The notes beneath the pieces are model-generated. The model did no database searches. It saw only the letters and a list, made by a program, of their open reading frames with translations, and was not told the DNA's origin. The position numbers and the translations under genes were made by a program. Positions 24,301-33,987 of a stretch of 64,000 bases of DNA are shown one piece after another (positions within the stretch are counted from its first letter, which is position 1; every line of letters starts with the position of its first letter). Origin of the DNA: Telmatactis stephensoni (Eukaryota; Cnidaria; Anthozoa; Actiniaria; Isophelliidae); assembly GCA_029948255.1 (NCBI GenBank), contig JALIZF010001710.1, forward strand, positions 434,001-498,000, in the 5' to 3' direction.

Positions 24301-27300
24301 CAGCAGACCTCTGTACCCGTTCAATCTTCTCAACATCACACTTGTAATACGGGTCCCATACAGCCATGGCGTATTCCAGTTTAGGTCTTACAATCGTTGT
24401 GTACAAGGTTTTCTTGACCTCTTCTGTACAATACCAAAGATTACGTTTTATCAAGCCCAATACTTTGTTTGCATTAGCTGTAGTGTTTTCTATATGCTCT
24501 TTCCATCTTAACTTTCTGTCCAATTGTACGCCTAAATACGGATGTGAATCGACATTATCTAGGACCTTTCCACAAAAAGTGTATTTTCTCAGTGGCAAAT
24601 CTTTCTTTAATGAGATGCACATTGTAGAACATTTTTTAGGATTGAATTTCATTTGCCACGTGTTTTGCCAGGATTCTAGCTCCACGAGGTCGTTTTGAAG
24701 GAGTTGACCATCAGTAGTAGGATTCACTATTGTAGCATACAAGAGACAATCATCTGCAAACAAGCGGGTTTTACATTGAAGATTAGATGGCAGATCGTTG
24801 ATATAAAGTAAGAATAACAGCGGGCCCAATACTGTTCCTTGTGGAACACCGGAATTAACTTTTTGCTTAGTTGAAGTTTCCCCATTGCACACCACTTGTT
24901 GCGAGCGTTTTGTGAGGAATGACATAATCCATTGATGCAACTGGCCTCGGACACCATAGAACTCAAGCTTACTCAGTAGCCTCCGGTGGGGAACCTTGTC
25001 GAAGGCTTTAGAGAAGTCAAGTATGGCTAAATGGACTGAACTATTACGTTGTAGCGTGTGAGCGATATCATGGACAGTAGTTACAAGTTGTGTTTCTGTT
25101 GACCGTTTAGATCTGAATCCATGTTGACAATCTACCAGTATATTATGCTGTTCTAGGTGTTTCATCACGTGACTATGTATAATGTGTTCCAAGACTTTAC
25201 AAGTAATGCATGTTAAAGAGATGGGTCTATAATTACTAGGGTCTGTTTTACCTCCTTTCTTGTAGACACCACAGATGTTAGCTTCTCTCCATTGCGTGGG
25301 CAAGGTAGCACTATCAAGTGACGTTTGAAATATGTCAGTAAGCACAGGCGATATTTCAACAGCAACCATCTTTAGGAGCCATGGAAATAATTGGTCAGGA
25401 CCGGGAGCCTTGTCATCCTTGAGGTTCAATAGTTGTTTCTCAACCCCTTTACAGCTAATCTTTAGTGGTTGAATATTGGGCACAATGCTATTCCCAAGAG
25501 ATGGTATCTGGCTAAGGTCTTCATCTGTAAAAAACACTAGCAAATTGCGAGTTCAAGGCCTCTGCTTTAGCTTTCGAGTCACTTATGACGGATCCATTAA
25601 TCTCTAAATCAGCCACACCAACTTTGTCACTCTTCACTTTTTTAATAAAGGACCAGAAAGACTTGGGGCTGTCCTTGATGGATTGGGCTAGAAATTCTGA
25701 AGTATACTGGTTTCGTGCCCTTGACATCTCGCGATGCAACTTTTTTCGAAGTGATCTAAAATTTGTCCAATCTTCCGATTTATTTGATTTTTTAGCTTTA
25801 TTATACAGACTCTGTTTCTTCCTACACAGTCGACGATGGAAGCTATTGAACCATGGGAGGTTGAACCGACTTGATGTTATTTTATGTGGGACATTATTTT
25901 CCATTGTATTTTGTATGGCGTCGACAAATTTAGTCCATTTTTCTTCAACTGATGCAGACAATAAGTTTTCAAAATAAAAGTCGCAGAATGATGTCATATC
26001 TGATTTAATTTCATCAGTGTTGGCTTTTTTTCTGAGGTAAATTTTTCTCTTCTGTAATCGTTTTCTCCTTGGTTTAAGAAATAGGTCAGTAAGTACCATA
26101 TCATGGTCACTTATGCCAGGTACAACTTGGGTAGCATGAATCATATCAGGGTTGTTGGTTAGAACTAGGTCTAAGATGTTTTTGGCATCTCCCTGTTTTC
26201 TCGTGGGTTCTTTCACAATTTGTTTGAGATTATGGTCGTTGGTTATTTGTAGCAGCTTCCTTGCTGTCCGCATATGTGATGCATACGGTAGGACAGTATT
26301 GTCAGTCCAATTTATATTCGGTACATTAAAATCCCCTGCCAGGAGAACGTCGTGGCTGTTGGCTTGCTGGCCCATTCTTAAGAGTGAGGCATCTAGTTCT
26401 TTGAGGCTTGTCAGATCTTTACCATTGGGGCCATAATATGTGCCAAAAAGAATTGATTTCCTACCCATTATTTGGAGTTGTGACCATAAGAGTTCGCAAT
26501 CTGTTTCGAATCTTACTTTCCTAGTGACAACTAAGTCACTTCTTATTGCCTGCAGGACTCCACCATGATGATCTAGTGATTCCCTATCTCTTCTCAGTAT
26601 AGTGTATCCAGATAGAAAAATTTCCGCATCACGAATATCTGCGGATAGCCATGTCTCTGTCCCCAAGATTATATCAGGATTGTAATCAGATATCACTTGC
26701 TCAAGATCAGCAAGTTTCGATCGTATGCTTTGGAAATTTACCGGTAAGCAACGAAGTTTATCTTTTTTCTTGTTCTTATTTTTCCTTGCCGACGTCTTAC
26801 GATTACCATTCAAAGGTGTGGATGTAAACACAGATTTCGTAGGTGTGGACGAAGGCAAACCCTTCACATGCATACGAAAACAGCTCGTGTGATATGGCTT
26901 ACAAAGAAGAAACGAAGATGGTGAGGGAGGGGACGGGAAAGGGAAGACGCCCTCAAGTGGCCAGAACTGACCTAGTGGAGACAAGGGAATTGCCGCGAGG
27001 GGAGAAGAGATTTTGAGTATGAGCGCCCTCTGTATAATAGATGTTGAGATTCAAAAATGACAGATGTGTGTTGGAGGAACAATTGATGGATGTCTAACAC
27101 GAAGTCTCTCCAGAACCAAGATGATGATGTAATAAGCCTCTAGCGTGATGACGTTATGACCCCCTCTCTATAGGAGAATCTTTTTCGAAAGCCTTTAATA
27201 TTCAAATTTTATATTCCTTCTAGAATACAAACAATTACCGAACAAAAGATACTCGTAAAGACTTCTGGTATAGAGAGGGGGTCAAAACGTCACCACGCTT

Positions 27301-29922
27301 GGGGCTTGTTGGAAAGTCTTTGAAATCGTAAAAATATTCTTATTCAATAACCGTAACCAACGAATTTTACTTTTAACTACAACAGAGTTTGTCGCTTTGT
27401 GATTAGCAGAAACCGTGTTAAAGAGTAGGAGTACAGTATACACCGTAGCTGTGTGACGTTAAAGAAGAACGCATGCACGCTAACGGATTATGTTCAAAAT
27501 GACTTGCCCAACGTCCTTAAGAGGACGAATTTGCTAAATCTGTCTAGTGGTGTAAGGAAAACCGAGCCGACACATGTTTCTTTTGAGTGACGCATTTTTA
27601 TCACTCTTCCAGAACCTCTTTATTCTTTTATGGCTAGAGAAGATGAAGTGAGAGAAGGAATCGCGCGTATTAGGTCTTTCGACAATCATATGCCCCGTTT
27701 GACGCAATTTTAAGAGTGAATCTGAGCTTTTGCATTGCCTCAAGATCACAATGGCGGAAAAAGGGCGTATAACGTTTCTCGATGAAAAAGAGTTTAAACT
27801 TAAGAAAAAGGGCGAATGGAGTATACATAAAAATTTCGAAAATAGCCGGTGTTGGTTAAGACGAGGTCATGGTGACGAGGTTCTAAAAATAGCATCAAAC
27901 GGGGCATATGATGGGTGACGGGGATTCCTTCTCTTACCTCATTTTCTTTTGTTTGCAGTCATTATTCTCGTGCGCTTAAAATGTCGTGCGTATTTTTTAA
28001 CGTAACAGGTTTTGAAGATGGGCTTTGCTATTGTAAATAACCAAACAGGCAGAATTGAAAAACCCAACCCGGATTTGATATGTGACAACGATGTTTGCAG
28101 CAGACAGCACTGGTCAGCGGGACACGCCAAAGGACTTAATTTAAAAAACCCACCAATCAAAGACACTGTTGTTGTTCCTCGATGGGGTTACACAGTGGTA
28201 CGGTTTAAAGCCAATAATCCAGGTAAATAGATTGCAGCAGGAGACAGTAAATACCCATAATACGAGTCTGATAATACAACGTGCACTGTTATGAAAGCAT
28301 TTGACAGCGTGGTGCCCCGCTTTGGAGCTGTTTTCAGAACACGATTCGACCGACAATTTTTCGCGCGCGTGTACCAGTGGTACAGGGTGGGTGAAGGACA
28401 CATCGTTGAAGGGGAACTGAAGTTATATTATTTCACCTTTGTCGTCATACATCTTCCCGTATGAACTGTTGGCAGATGACAGGAGTGAAGGGTGCTGGCT
28501 TTGAGGTACATCAAGCCGCTACGGCCATGAGGAGGTTTGTACGGACAAGTTTCAAACAGAAGAGTTACAGTTTGCGGTTTCTCACATGTGCATAGATCTA
28601 AGCTTTCTCGTCCATTTTTGAAGAGCAATTAGCGAGTCTTAGGCCCGGTCCAGACGGCGTATTTTTCACGTACTTAATTGCTGCCATACATAATTCAGAA
28701 TTAAGTACGCCAAAAATACGACAGGGCCTGTCGTGTTACACGGCAAAGGAACGGCAACTGATTCATACGGCGTACTTTTGTAGAGCCGAATCAAATAGAT
28801 ATTCCCGTAATCCAGCTTTACATTATGTACGGCAGCAATTAAGTACATGAAAAATACGCCGTCTGGACCGGGCCTTACCTTTGTATTCCTTTGAGTAGAC
28901 GTTTACCTCTATTGACACTTTTTGCTTCCCCAGGTTATTGGTTACTTCATTGTCACCAGGTCCTCCACCACATGGAAGGCATGGCTCTGATCTTCAGTGA
29001 GACTCAAATGGGTGTTCCCCCTACTCCTCCTAACTTCCCTACTTGTAACGATTTCACTATGAGTAGCACTGATTTCAAGGCCATGTTGGATCGTAATAAA
29101 CAATGTGCTGCTGGAAAGTGTGTGAGCAGTAGTGGAGTTACAAACAAAGTAAGAATATACGCTACAAATAGGGATGGTTTAATTACTTAATAGATCTTCT
29201 GTGTTTAGTGAGATATTTACGATTCGATTTCTCGTCTGCACTTTGTTGATCGAAGAAGTGGGGAGGGGGAAGGAAGAAGGAAAGTTTCAGCATGTTATTG
29301 GTTCCTCAAGCTTGCCACGTAGACTTAATTCCGATAAAGTTTTAGCTGATCGTTTTTAATTATAATGAGGATGCATAGCATATTCATTACCTGTGTGTTC
29401 TGGCGTGCCCCCAAAGGTATTTCATCGTGCGCGCGCCTAGAGGGACGTACTTTCTGATAGGGTAGATTTCGTATGACTGTGAAAACGGCACCGCACGGTC
29501 ACGGCACGGTTTTGTCAGGAACTTCGAATTTTTTTTATAGACAACATGGAACTGACACGGTCACGACACGGCGCGGTCCGCTTCACACTCGTACTAAATC
29601 TGCTCTAGTCTGTAGCACAGCACATTTTTATGTAAATTTATTATCAAAAAGTTGACGTATATTTTCGTGCGATATAATTTTACGGCTCGTTCACCCTAAG
29701 GAAGTTTTAAAAGATATTTGACAGACGGGGTCCAATGTGCTTTCTTACACGCAGTCTTTGGTTTTAATTGCTGGATTGATACGACCAACTAATTAGCGTT
29801 GTATTCTATTGCAGACTGGGTTACCGCTTCTAATATTGGTCTTATTATGCTTTTCAAGTGTAGGAATGATGATATTAGCAACAGTTGTAACATCTGCTTT
29901 GTTTTTCTCACGGATATGTTAG
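13408..29922 (+). CDS. Membrane-anchored laccase-type multicopper oxidase (10 exons, 711 aa)
   Basis: Coding exons: 13408-13631, 13982-14105, 17200-17328, 17769-17878, 19275-19414, 21749-21917, 22875-23577, 28009-28222, 28934-29148, 29815-29922. Phases agree at all nine junctions (2,0,0,2,1,2,0,1,0), giving 2136 bases and one open frame. The ATG has A at -3 and starts a signal peptide ([19 protein letters not shown]). Copper motifs are HFHGMH (about residues 133-138), HWYHSH (174-179), HPVHLHG (523-529) and [12 protein letters not shown] (610-621, axial Met). A cysteine-rich insert lies in exon 7. The last exon encodes a hydrophobic segment, about 677-711, ending in FFSRIC, so the protein is probably tethered with the oxidase outside the cell. 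Multicopper oxidases oxidise phenols or Fe(II) and reduce oxygen to water; which substrate is used here is not visible. The gene looks intact and active despite the TE-filled introns. Confidence 0.92.
14371..16430. mobile_element. MULE-like DNA transposon, 2060 bp, in oxidase intron 2
   Basis: Terminal inverted repeats of roughly 90 bp begin TAGCCTGTGTACAGCCG at 14371 and end with the complement at 16430. The exact 9-bp repeat ATGACTGTA flanks both sides (14362-14370, 16431-16439). Long TIRs and a 9-bp duplication fit Mutator-like elements. No transposase was recognised, so it is probably non-autonomous. An internal hairpin ACTCGTGCC...GGGCACGAGT lies at 16169-16198. TIR identity is high, so the insertion seems fairly recent. 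Confidence 0.85.
16597..17008. mobile_element. Inverted-repeat MITE next to oxidase exon 3
   Basis: Terminal arms of nearly 60 bp begin TTAGTAACCGGATGCAG and return as CTGCATCCGCTTACTAA. No clean target duplication could be read. It lies in intron 2, less than 200 bp before exon 3, and the interior carries no recognisable gene. Confidence 0.7.
17303..17720 (+). repeat. 38-bp minisatellite made of the exon 3 end and its 5' splice site (11 units)
   Basis: Eleven 38-bp units start at 17303, 17341, 17379 and so on to 17683. Unit 1 overlaps the coding end of exon 3 (TQCPVRPK) and the donor at 17329. Each later unit repeats the exon tail and the GGTGGGTGG or GGTGGGCGG donor sequence. In the exon frame the next unit gives an immediate stop, so only the first donor yields the full protein. 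Units differ by a few substitutions such as CAGTTAGACC/CAGTCAGACC. Confidence 0.9.
17920..18026. repeat. GAAA/GAAAGG-rich purine tract
   Basis: Low-complexity AAAG/GAAA repeats directly after exon 4 of the oxidase, in intron 4. It makes long chance open frames that are rejected as genes. Confidence 0.85.
18132..18202. mobile_element. 71-bp perfect-palindrome MULE-like MITE with 9-bp duplication
   Basis: Arms 18132-18162 and 18172-18202 (31 bp each, starting TAGCCTGCGTCACATCCGG) are exact reverse complements around a 9-base loop. TGAACACGA flanks both sides (18123-18131, 18203-18211). Termini begin TAG and end CTA as in the 2060-bp element at 14371. It is one of the shortest complete insertions one can define: almost nothing but TIRs. 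Confidence 0.88.
18212..18919. mobile_element. 708-bp foldback element, arms about 300 bp
   Basis: The left half (from TAGACAAGGCGCA at 18212) is matched by its near reverse complement ending TGCGCCTTGTC/TA near 18919; the central arms (about 18248-18540 and 18580-18874) are very similar, with a short loop around 18545-18575. It sits in oxidase intron 4, so the pre-mRNA would form a long hairpin. Related copies are at 2225-2497 and 44198-44510. The 71-bp MITE abuts its left end. Confidence 0.85.
19511..19846 (+). mobile_element. tRNA-derived SINE in oxidase intron 5
   Basis: The head contains an A-box-like TTGGCTCAATTAGTTGGG and a B-box-like GGGGTTCGATTCCTGG at normal tRNA spacing, then an unrelated body and an A-rich tail (AAAAAAATAAAAAAATAGAA) ending near 19846. 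Absence of a good anticodon stem argues against a functional tRNA. Confidence 0.7.
20112..20343 (+). mobile_element. tRNA-derived SINE in oxidase intron 5
   Basis: Head GGATGGCACAGTTGGTTAGT (A box) and GAGTTCGATTCCCAG (B box), followed by a body with TTTAAATACCCATAAAACGG and CACTGATGGAGAGAGGG and an end near GACGTTAAATATA. Reverse-strand pieces of the same body recur at 43926-44015 and 53925-54130. Confidence 0.7.
20348..20491. repeat. Imperfect palindromic repeat (144 bp)
   Basis: Begins ATATTACACGGTTGGC and returns as GCCAACAGTGTAAT, with inner arms AAGATATGAATTTTAT and ATAAAATTCATATCTT. It is probably a short foldback or MITE; no target duplication was identified. Located in oxidase intron 5. 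Confidence 0.65.
20880..21195 (-). mobile_element. tRNA-derived SINE, minus strand, in oxidase intron 5
   Basis: On the minus strand an A-box-like TGTGAGCTACATGTCAAAGC segment is followed by the B box CCAGGTTCGATTCCCGC, a body, and a 3' end ATTAAAATAAAGAATTTTC followed by a short GT repeat. Ends are approximate. Confidence 0.65.
21298..21420. repeat. (CAC)n then (CAA)n microsatellite
   Basis: About 13 CAC units followed by interrupted CAA units. Located in oxidase intron 5; no gene function is implied. Confidence 0.9.
21592..21686. mobile_element. 95-bp palindromic MULE-like MITE with 9-bp duplication
   Basis: Termini TAGGCTCAGATTTCAGC and its reverse complement, with inner arms GGATTCGT/ACGAATCC, and exact GCAACCAGG on both sides (21583-21591, 21687-21695). 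It shares the TAG...CTA ends and the 9-bp duplication of the 14371, 18132 and 60608 elements, although the TIR sequence differs. It lies about 60 bp upstream of oxidase exon 6. Confidence 0.86.
22044..22725. mobile_element. 682-bp inverted-repeat element flanked by TA
   Basis: Termini CTCAAGGTAGTTAAGGCCTG and its exact reverse complement, TA on each side, in oxidase intron 6. A TA target fits Tc1/mariner-type mobilisation. Inside, the palindrome GTCACGTGAC occurs three times (about 22200, 22379, 22560), roughly 180 bases apart. No transposase is visible. Confidence 0.8.
23603..23806. mobile_element. CACGGT-rich palindromic MITE, copy 1 (disrupted)
   Basis: Contains CGTATGAGTGTGAAA and many CACGGTCACGG motifs. 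The same family is more complete at 29463-29610 and 58846-58986. The LINE tail begins exactly where this copy ends, so the LINE may have inserted into or beside it. Located in oxidase intron 7. Confidence 0.6.
24221..25543 (-). pseudogene. LINE reverse transcriptase portion
   Basis: 440 residues with [25 protein letters not shown] and the catalytic FADD (as [10 protein letters not shown]), then the thumb region ending [13 protein letters not shown]. The frame is lost after TSMLEK by an extra A; the remaining C-terminal sequence (to [11 protein letters not shown] around 23960) can be read in another frame with one internal stop. It is overlapped by 23 bases with the endonuclease frame. Confidence 0.9.
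25521..26984 (-). pseudogene. LINE endonuclease portion
   Basis: 487 residues. After a basic [11 protein letters not shown] stretch the endonuclease core begins with NFQSIRSK, then TETWL, GDFN and SDHDMV, the motifs of apurinic-like endonucleases that nick the target DNA. The frame ends in ASVFYR because of one extra T; restoring the expected frame leads straight into TDEDL of the next segment. Confidence 0.9.
27134..27307. mobile_element. Inverted-repeat MITE in oxidase intron 7
   Basis: Termini AAGCCTCTAGCGTGATGACG and CGTCACCACGCTTGGGGCTT with inner arms GACCCCCTCTCTATA/TATAGAGAGGGGGTC. No clear target duplication. Confidence 0.65.
28642..28874. mobile_element. PIF/Harbinger-like MITE with TTA duplication
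   Basis: Terminal repeats GGCCCGGTCCAGACGGCGTA and reverse complement, flanked by TTA (28639-28641, 28875-28877). A three-base TTA target and GGCC ends fit PIF/Harbinger. Non-autonomous, in oxidase intron 8, about 60 bp before exon 9. Confidence 0.8.
29463..29610. mobile_element. CACGGT-rich palindromic MITE, copy 2
   Basis: Ends TAGATTTCGTATGACTGTGA and a reverse-complement-like CACACTCGTACTAAATCTG, with CACGGTCACGG arms around a T-rich centre. In oxidase intron 9. Confidence 0.65.
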
Positions 29923-30732
29923 GCTTATGAAGGCCTGATTCCCGGGGGTGGGGTGGGGGCTGGGGGCTGGGGGTTCTCCTTTATATAAAAGGCCGGGGAT
30001 GCTAATCGGAAATTTCGAAAATGACCCCTAAAGGTACCTAAATCAATCTGGTGAGAGTGGCAACAATTGATTTCTAACTCTAAAAGAAACAAATTAAAAA
30101 TAAAAATTTGAAGAATCCAAACAATAACAACTCGTTTATCGATGTACACAAGAGACACAAGCAGACAAGTCAGATCATTAAAATCGTCACAGTAATGCTT
30201 ATTTTAGGTATTCCATTTAGCGAAAGAAAAAAAAAACCCTAAAAGTACCAGCTAAGTCTTTGGTAGTCTACTTAAGTCTGAGACCTAAAAGGTACCAAAT
30301 TATTGATTTTGATCCCTCCCCCCTTCTCCCCCCCCCCCCCCCCCCCCGGGCCCTGATCAGATCATGTAATGTGTCGGTCGAGTATCGGCCTGAAAGATTA
30401 AATGACATGCAAGCTTACAGTACATAACTGGAATGGCCGCCAATGCAGGTTAATTTTGAAGGCATATATATTACCCAATTAACTTGGAATCACGGAATCA
30501 CGCTGAATTACGGCTCCGGCCGTTAATTTAAGAGGAGGCACTTTTAAAAATCTTCCGATATATGATACAGTGTAACAAATGGAGAAAAATAATCGAAATA
30601 AAGAAAACTATGATTATGATTAGATGTTTACAGTCGATAACTTGTGTATGAGATATTATTGTTTACATTCATTTTCAGGAAAGTAAATTGAACAAAAGAC
30701 GAGGCAGACGTGTTGGGTGCAGTGTTAATCTT

Positions 30733-30980
30733 AACAGCAAGTGATAACATTACGAGTATGCGCGAACCGCTGGACCGAAGTGGCCTCAATTACGGTTTTA
30801 AGCTGGCTTAGGGCTACCTTTCTAATAAAGAGAGTCGTATATATTCTCCCCAACGTTTTTCGGAGCATTACAGTCGCGAGTGCAGAAGTACGAACAGCTA
30901 GAAATGATCCTTTCAAAATTGTCCATTTGTCCAAAAAAATAGAAGTTGGAGACATGCGCAGATGTTATCACTTGCTACTG
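30733..30980. mobile_element. hAT-like MITE with 8-bp duplication
   Basis: Inverted ends AACAGCAAGTGATAACAT and ATGTTATCACTTGCTACTG are flanked by TTAATCTT on both sides (30725-30732, 30981-30988). An 8-bp duplication fits hAT. The left terminus is slightly ambiguous by two bases. Confidence 0.65.
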
Positions 30981-31347
30981 TTAATCTTTATTTTCTTTTG
31001 TCAAAACCACCAACGTAAAATGTCTGCACTTTTATCTCCACATTCTCCGGAGAATGTTTGCAAACCAAAAATGTTTGTTTATAGATCTAGAACTGTGATT
31101 GTTTCATTTTGTATCGACATGTATCCAAGGGGGTATTGACATGGCACCGGCTAGGATCATCTTAGCAGGCGAATCATCTTATCTGCTGAAGATTTATACT
31201 GTCAGTATCTGTTTACATGCCAATTTGGGCTCTTCACATCGGATACTAGGATCATCCTACTAGTACTAGGATCATCCTGTCTGGCCGGTAGGAATAGGAG
31301 TACGTTTCGGTCATGTAAACGGAAAAGTTAAGATACTTCGCCAACTA

Positions 31348-31801
31348 CGTCCTCGGAGACCCAGGGCGTCAGGGAGGGGGGAGGGGAGCGGAGGGGAAAG
31401 GAAAGAGGGGAAAAGGACGCCCTGGGCTTTTGACTACCCCTAACTTGTCTTGAGGCCAAAATTAATCCAATTAGATGGTCTAACGTAAACAAAGTTCAAA
31501 TGGGTTCAAATAACAAAAATATTTGGCTCATTTCAATTAGTGACAGTTGCTCAGCCATATCCTGTGAGAAGATCCTCAAATACATCTTGTTTCACCAAGG
31601 TCTTTGCAATTTATCTATATTTTTCACTCTAAACTCATTGCTATTGCAAAATACATTATAATGAGGCCAATCAGAGCCTTTGTTGACGTTTAGCCTCAAG
31701 ACAAGTTAGGGGTAGTCAAAAGCCCAGGGCGTCCTTTTCCCCTCTTTCCTTTCCCCTCCGCTCCCCTCCCCCCTCCCTGACTCCCTGGGTCTCCGAGGAC
31801 G
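31348..31801. mobile_element. 454-bp element with long inverted repeats
   Basis: Arms of about 110 bp run from CGTCCTCGGAGACCCAGGGC inward and back to GGGTCTCCGAGGACG. A degraded CGCCAA-containing repeat flanks both sides, so the target duplication is uncertain. The arms are purine/pyrimidine-biased (GGGGAGGGG) and contain AAGTTAGGGGTAGTC. Confidence 0.75.
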
Positions 31802-32721
31802 CGCCAATATAGATATTAGAAAACGCTAATGTTGGGGCCCCTGTGGTAGTTCGGGTAACCCAGGATGCTATGATAGACTTAGTAGCCACTCATTTCTTTG
31901 AACTCTGCTTCGGGTGACGAAAAATCATTATGTAAACTAAAAGTAAAGTTGGTTCGCCTGCTAAGATGATCGTAGTGCCATGTTAGCACACCCCCTAAGT
32001 AACCTTAGCGACGATATCTAGGCCAAAACACCCTTTACCCGGGCCATTTACAGCTACATATAAACATTTCAAATGCGTTATTTAGAAAAAAAATCCCTGA
32101 AGTAATAGTTATTTAATAAATTTTCCCATTCCACTTTCCAAAGGCCAGCGAGACCTCTAATACTTATACAGGTCATTTAGCATTCCCTATCCCTGCCGAA
32201 TATGGTGAAAATCGAACCTCGATCCCCTATTAATATGCATGCGACGGGTACTATCAAATAAGATAATACTATTAAATAAGATTATTGGCCTGTCTTTTTT
32301 AGCTTTCAGATCATTTAGAACGGAAAGTCAATCCAGAACAATTCCGTCCAGCTTGTACAACACAACTTTTTTAACAAAATTTATCCAATATCACAATATA
32401 TTGAGCTTTGTATTAGCTGACCATCTCATTTTACTTAACTCCAGTTAATATACCACGTTGCGGTTTTCGTCCGTTCCGTAACTTTTACAACTGATATTTG
32501 CGTAGGAAAGTATTAAATTACTAATAATTACACCCGGGCCATGGGTAATTACATTACATAAATAATTACATACATAAAAGGAACATATGTAGCTCTTTAA
32601 CATTGAAAGTGTACTTTAACAACTGATTTTATGATTCTAGTAAAATTTTGCAATTAGTTTCCGATTGCATGTTGACATCTAACTTTTCATATATACACAT
32701 ATGTGTACATATATTGAGCAA

Positions 32722-33026
32722 TATAGCTATTTCATAAAAGGTTGACGGGGCGAACGGCGAATGGCGATCGGCGGTTGGAGATTGCACGACCGAAAGGAAA
32801 TTTTGGGTAACAAGAATTGCTTCATTTTTATTAATTAAATACCCAAGCAATGCCTTTACCATGCAGTAAAGACCTTATTAGACAAAGTGGTCGATAGACG
32901 ATTCACTGATCTCCGCGCCGGATAGCGGTCTAATAGCGTGACCACAGTTCCTTTCGGTCGTGCAATCACCAATCGCCGTTCGCCATTCGCCGTTCACCCC
33001 GTCAACCTTTTTTCGAAATAGCTATA
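32722..33026. mobile_element. GTTGACGGGG-family MITE, copy 1
   Basis: Inverted ends TATAGCTATTTC...GAAATAGCTATA, then GGTTGACGGGGCGAACGGCG and its complement. A second, more diverged copy in the other orientation lies at 37397-37640 in a MOB1 intron. Both contain CATTAATTAAATACCCAAGC-like centres. Confidence 0.7.
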
Positions 33027-33288
33027 TACCCCCTGCAGCATGCTGGGCTTCAGCTCAATCTGGGTGGCAAAACGGCGATGAACTTTAATTCTCAAGAGAG
33101 CAAGTCTTTCGTTTTATCCCCGAGATTGAGTTGCTCTGACTCCACGTGCATTAAGGGATCTATATGAGAAGAACAAACTCCGAAAACACCGATATTCAAA
33201 AGTTAGATGTAGACCATTTACCAATGGTATGATGCACGCATACATTTACCGACCAGGACTGTTTTCTTCCTCAACTGGGAATCCATCA

Positions 33289-33545
<257 letters not shown>

Positions 33546-33589
33546 TCACAGAATACACTAGGTTATTTTGTTCTCCAAATCCCTCAGTA

Positions 33590-33862
33590 GACCAGTTAGT
33601 CTAGTGGTAAGGTACAGTCATTTACGGCCTAGGATCCGACTGTTTCCTCCCTCTTTGACCGCGAAGCTTGCTGCGTTCTACCGGATAGCGCGGAAGGGGC
33701 CGAAATCTCCATCCTATACGTAACATGCGATGATTCAGCGACTTGTCTGGATGCATGGGCCGATTTTTAGGTTTTACATAAAATTAGCATACTAATTTGC
33801 TGTTGGCATCGGGTTCGATCCTTGCTTGGGTCAAAAAAAATTTTTTTTTTTTTTTTTTAGTT
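33590..33862 (+). mobile_element. SINE with separated A and B boxes
   Basis: Starts AGTAGACCAGTTAGTCTAGT (A-box-like) and ends with GGGTTCGATCCTTGC (B-box-like) and an A/T-rich tail, the boxes being about 210 bases apart. The middle has GGGGCCGAAATCTCCATCC. It stands head to head with the SINE at 33289-33545; the pair recurs almost unchanged at 57329-57845. Confidence 0.6.
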
Positions 33863-33987
33863 AAAGCTTTATTGTTTTTGTCTTTCAATTTCTTTTTTTG
33901 TTTTTCTATCCCAGGATTTCTGTATTCCTTGTTTTTTATCTATTTTGCGCATCTTAATTGATTAAGAGTGGTGGGTTTTATACAATG

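Larger units (their letters stand above)
23807..26984 (-). mobile_element. CR1/L2-like LINE retrotransposon, nearly full length, inactivated
   Basis: A minus-strand non-LTR element in oxidase intron 7 with an APE-type endonuclease followed by reverse transcriptase and a short 3' region ending in an (ATG)n tail (23807-23833). Tails of short tandem repeats are typical of CR1/L2-type LINEs. Three lesions break the polyprotein: one extra base in the T-run near 25524 between endonuclease and RT, one extra base in an A-run near 24243 after TSMLEK, and a TAG shortly after. The 5' limit is set by the open frame, so the real 5' end may lie slightly beyond 26984. Confidence 0.9.

Noticed and set aside
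24366..26436. Plus-strand frames opposite the LINE
   Set aside because: Antisense shadows of the minus-strand endonuclease and reverse transcriptase.
27730..27918. 62-residue frame starting [14 protein letters not shown]
   Set aside because: Lies in oxidase intron 7 between inverted CATATGCCCCGTTTGA-like repeats; no domain recognised and likely chance.
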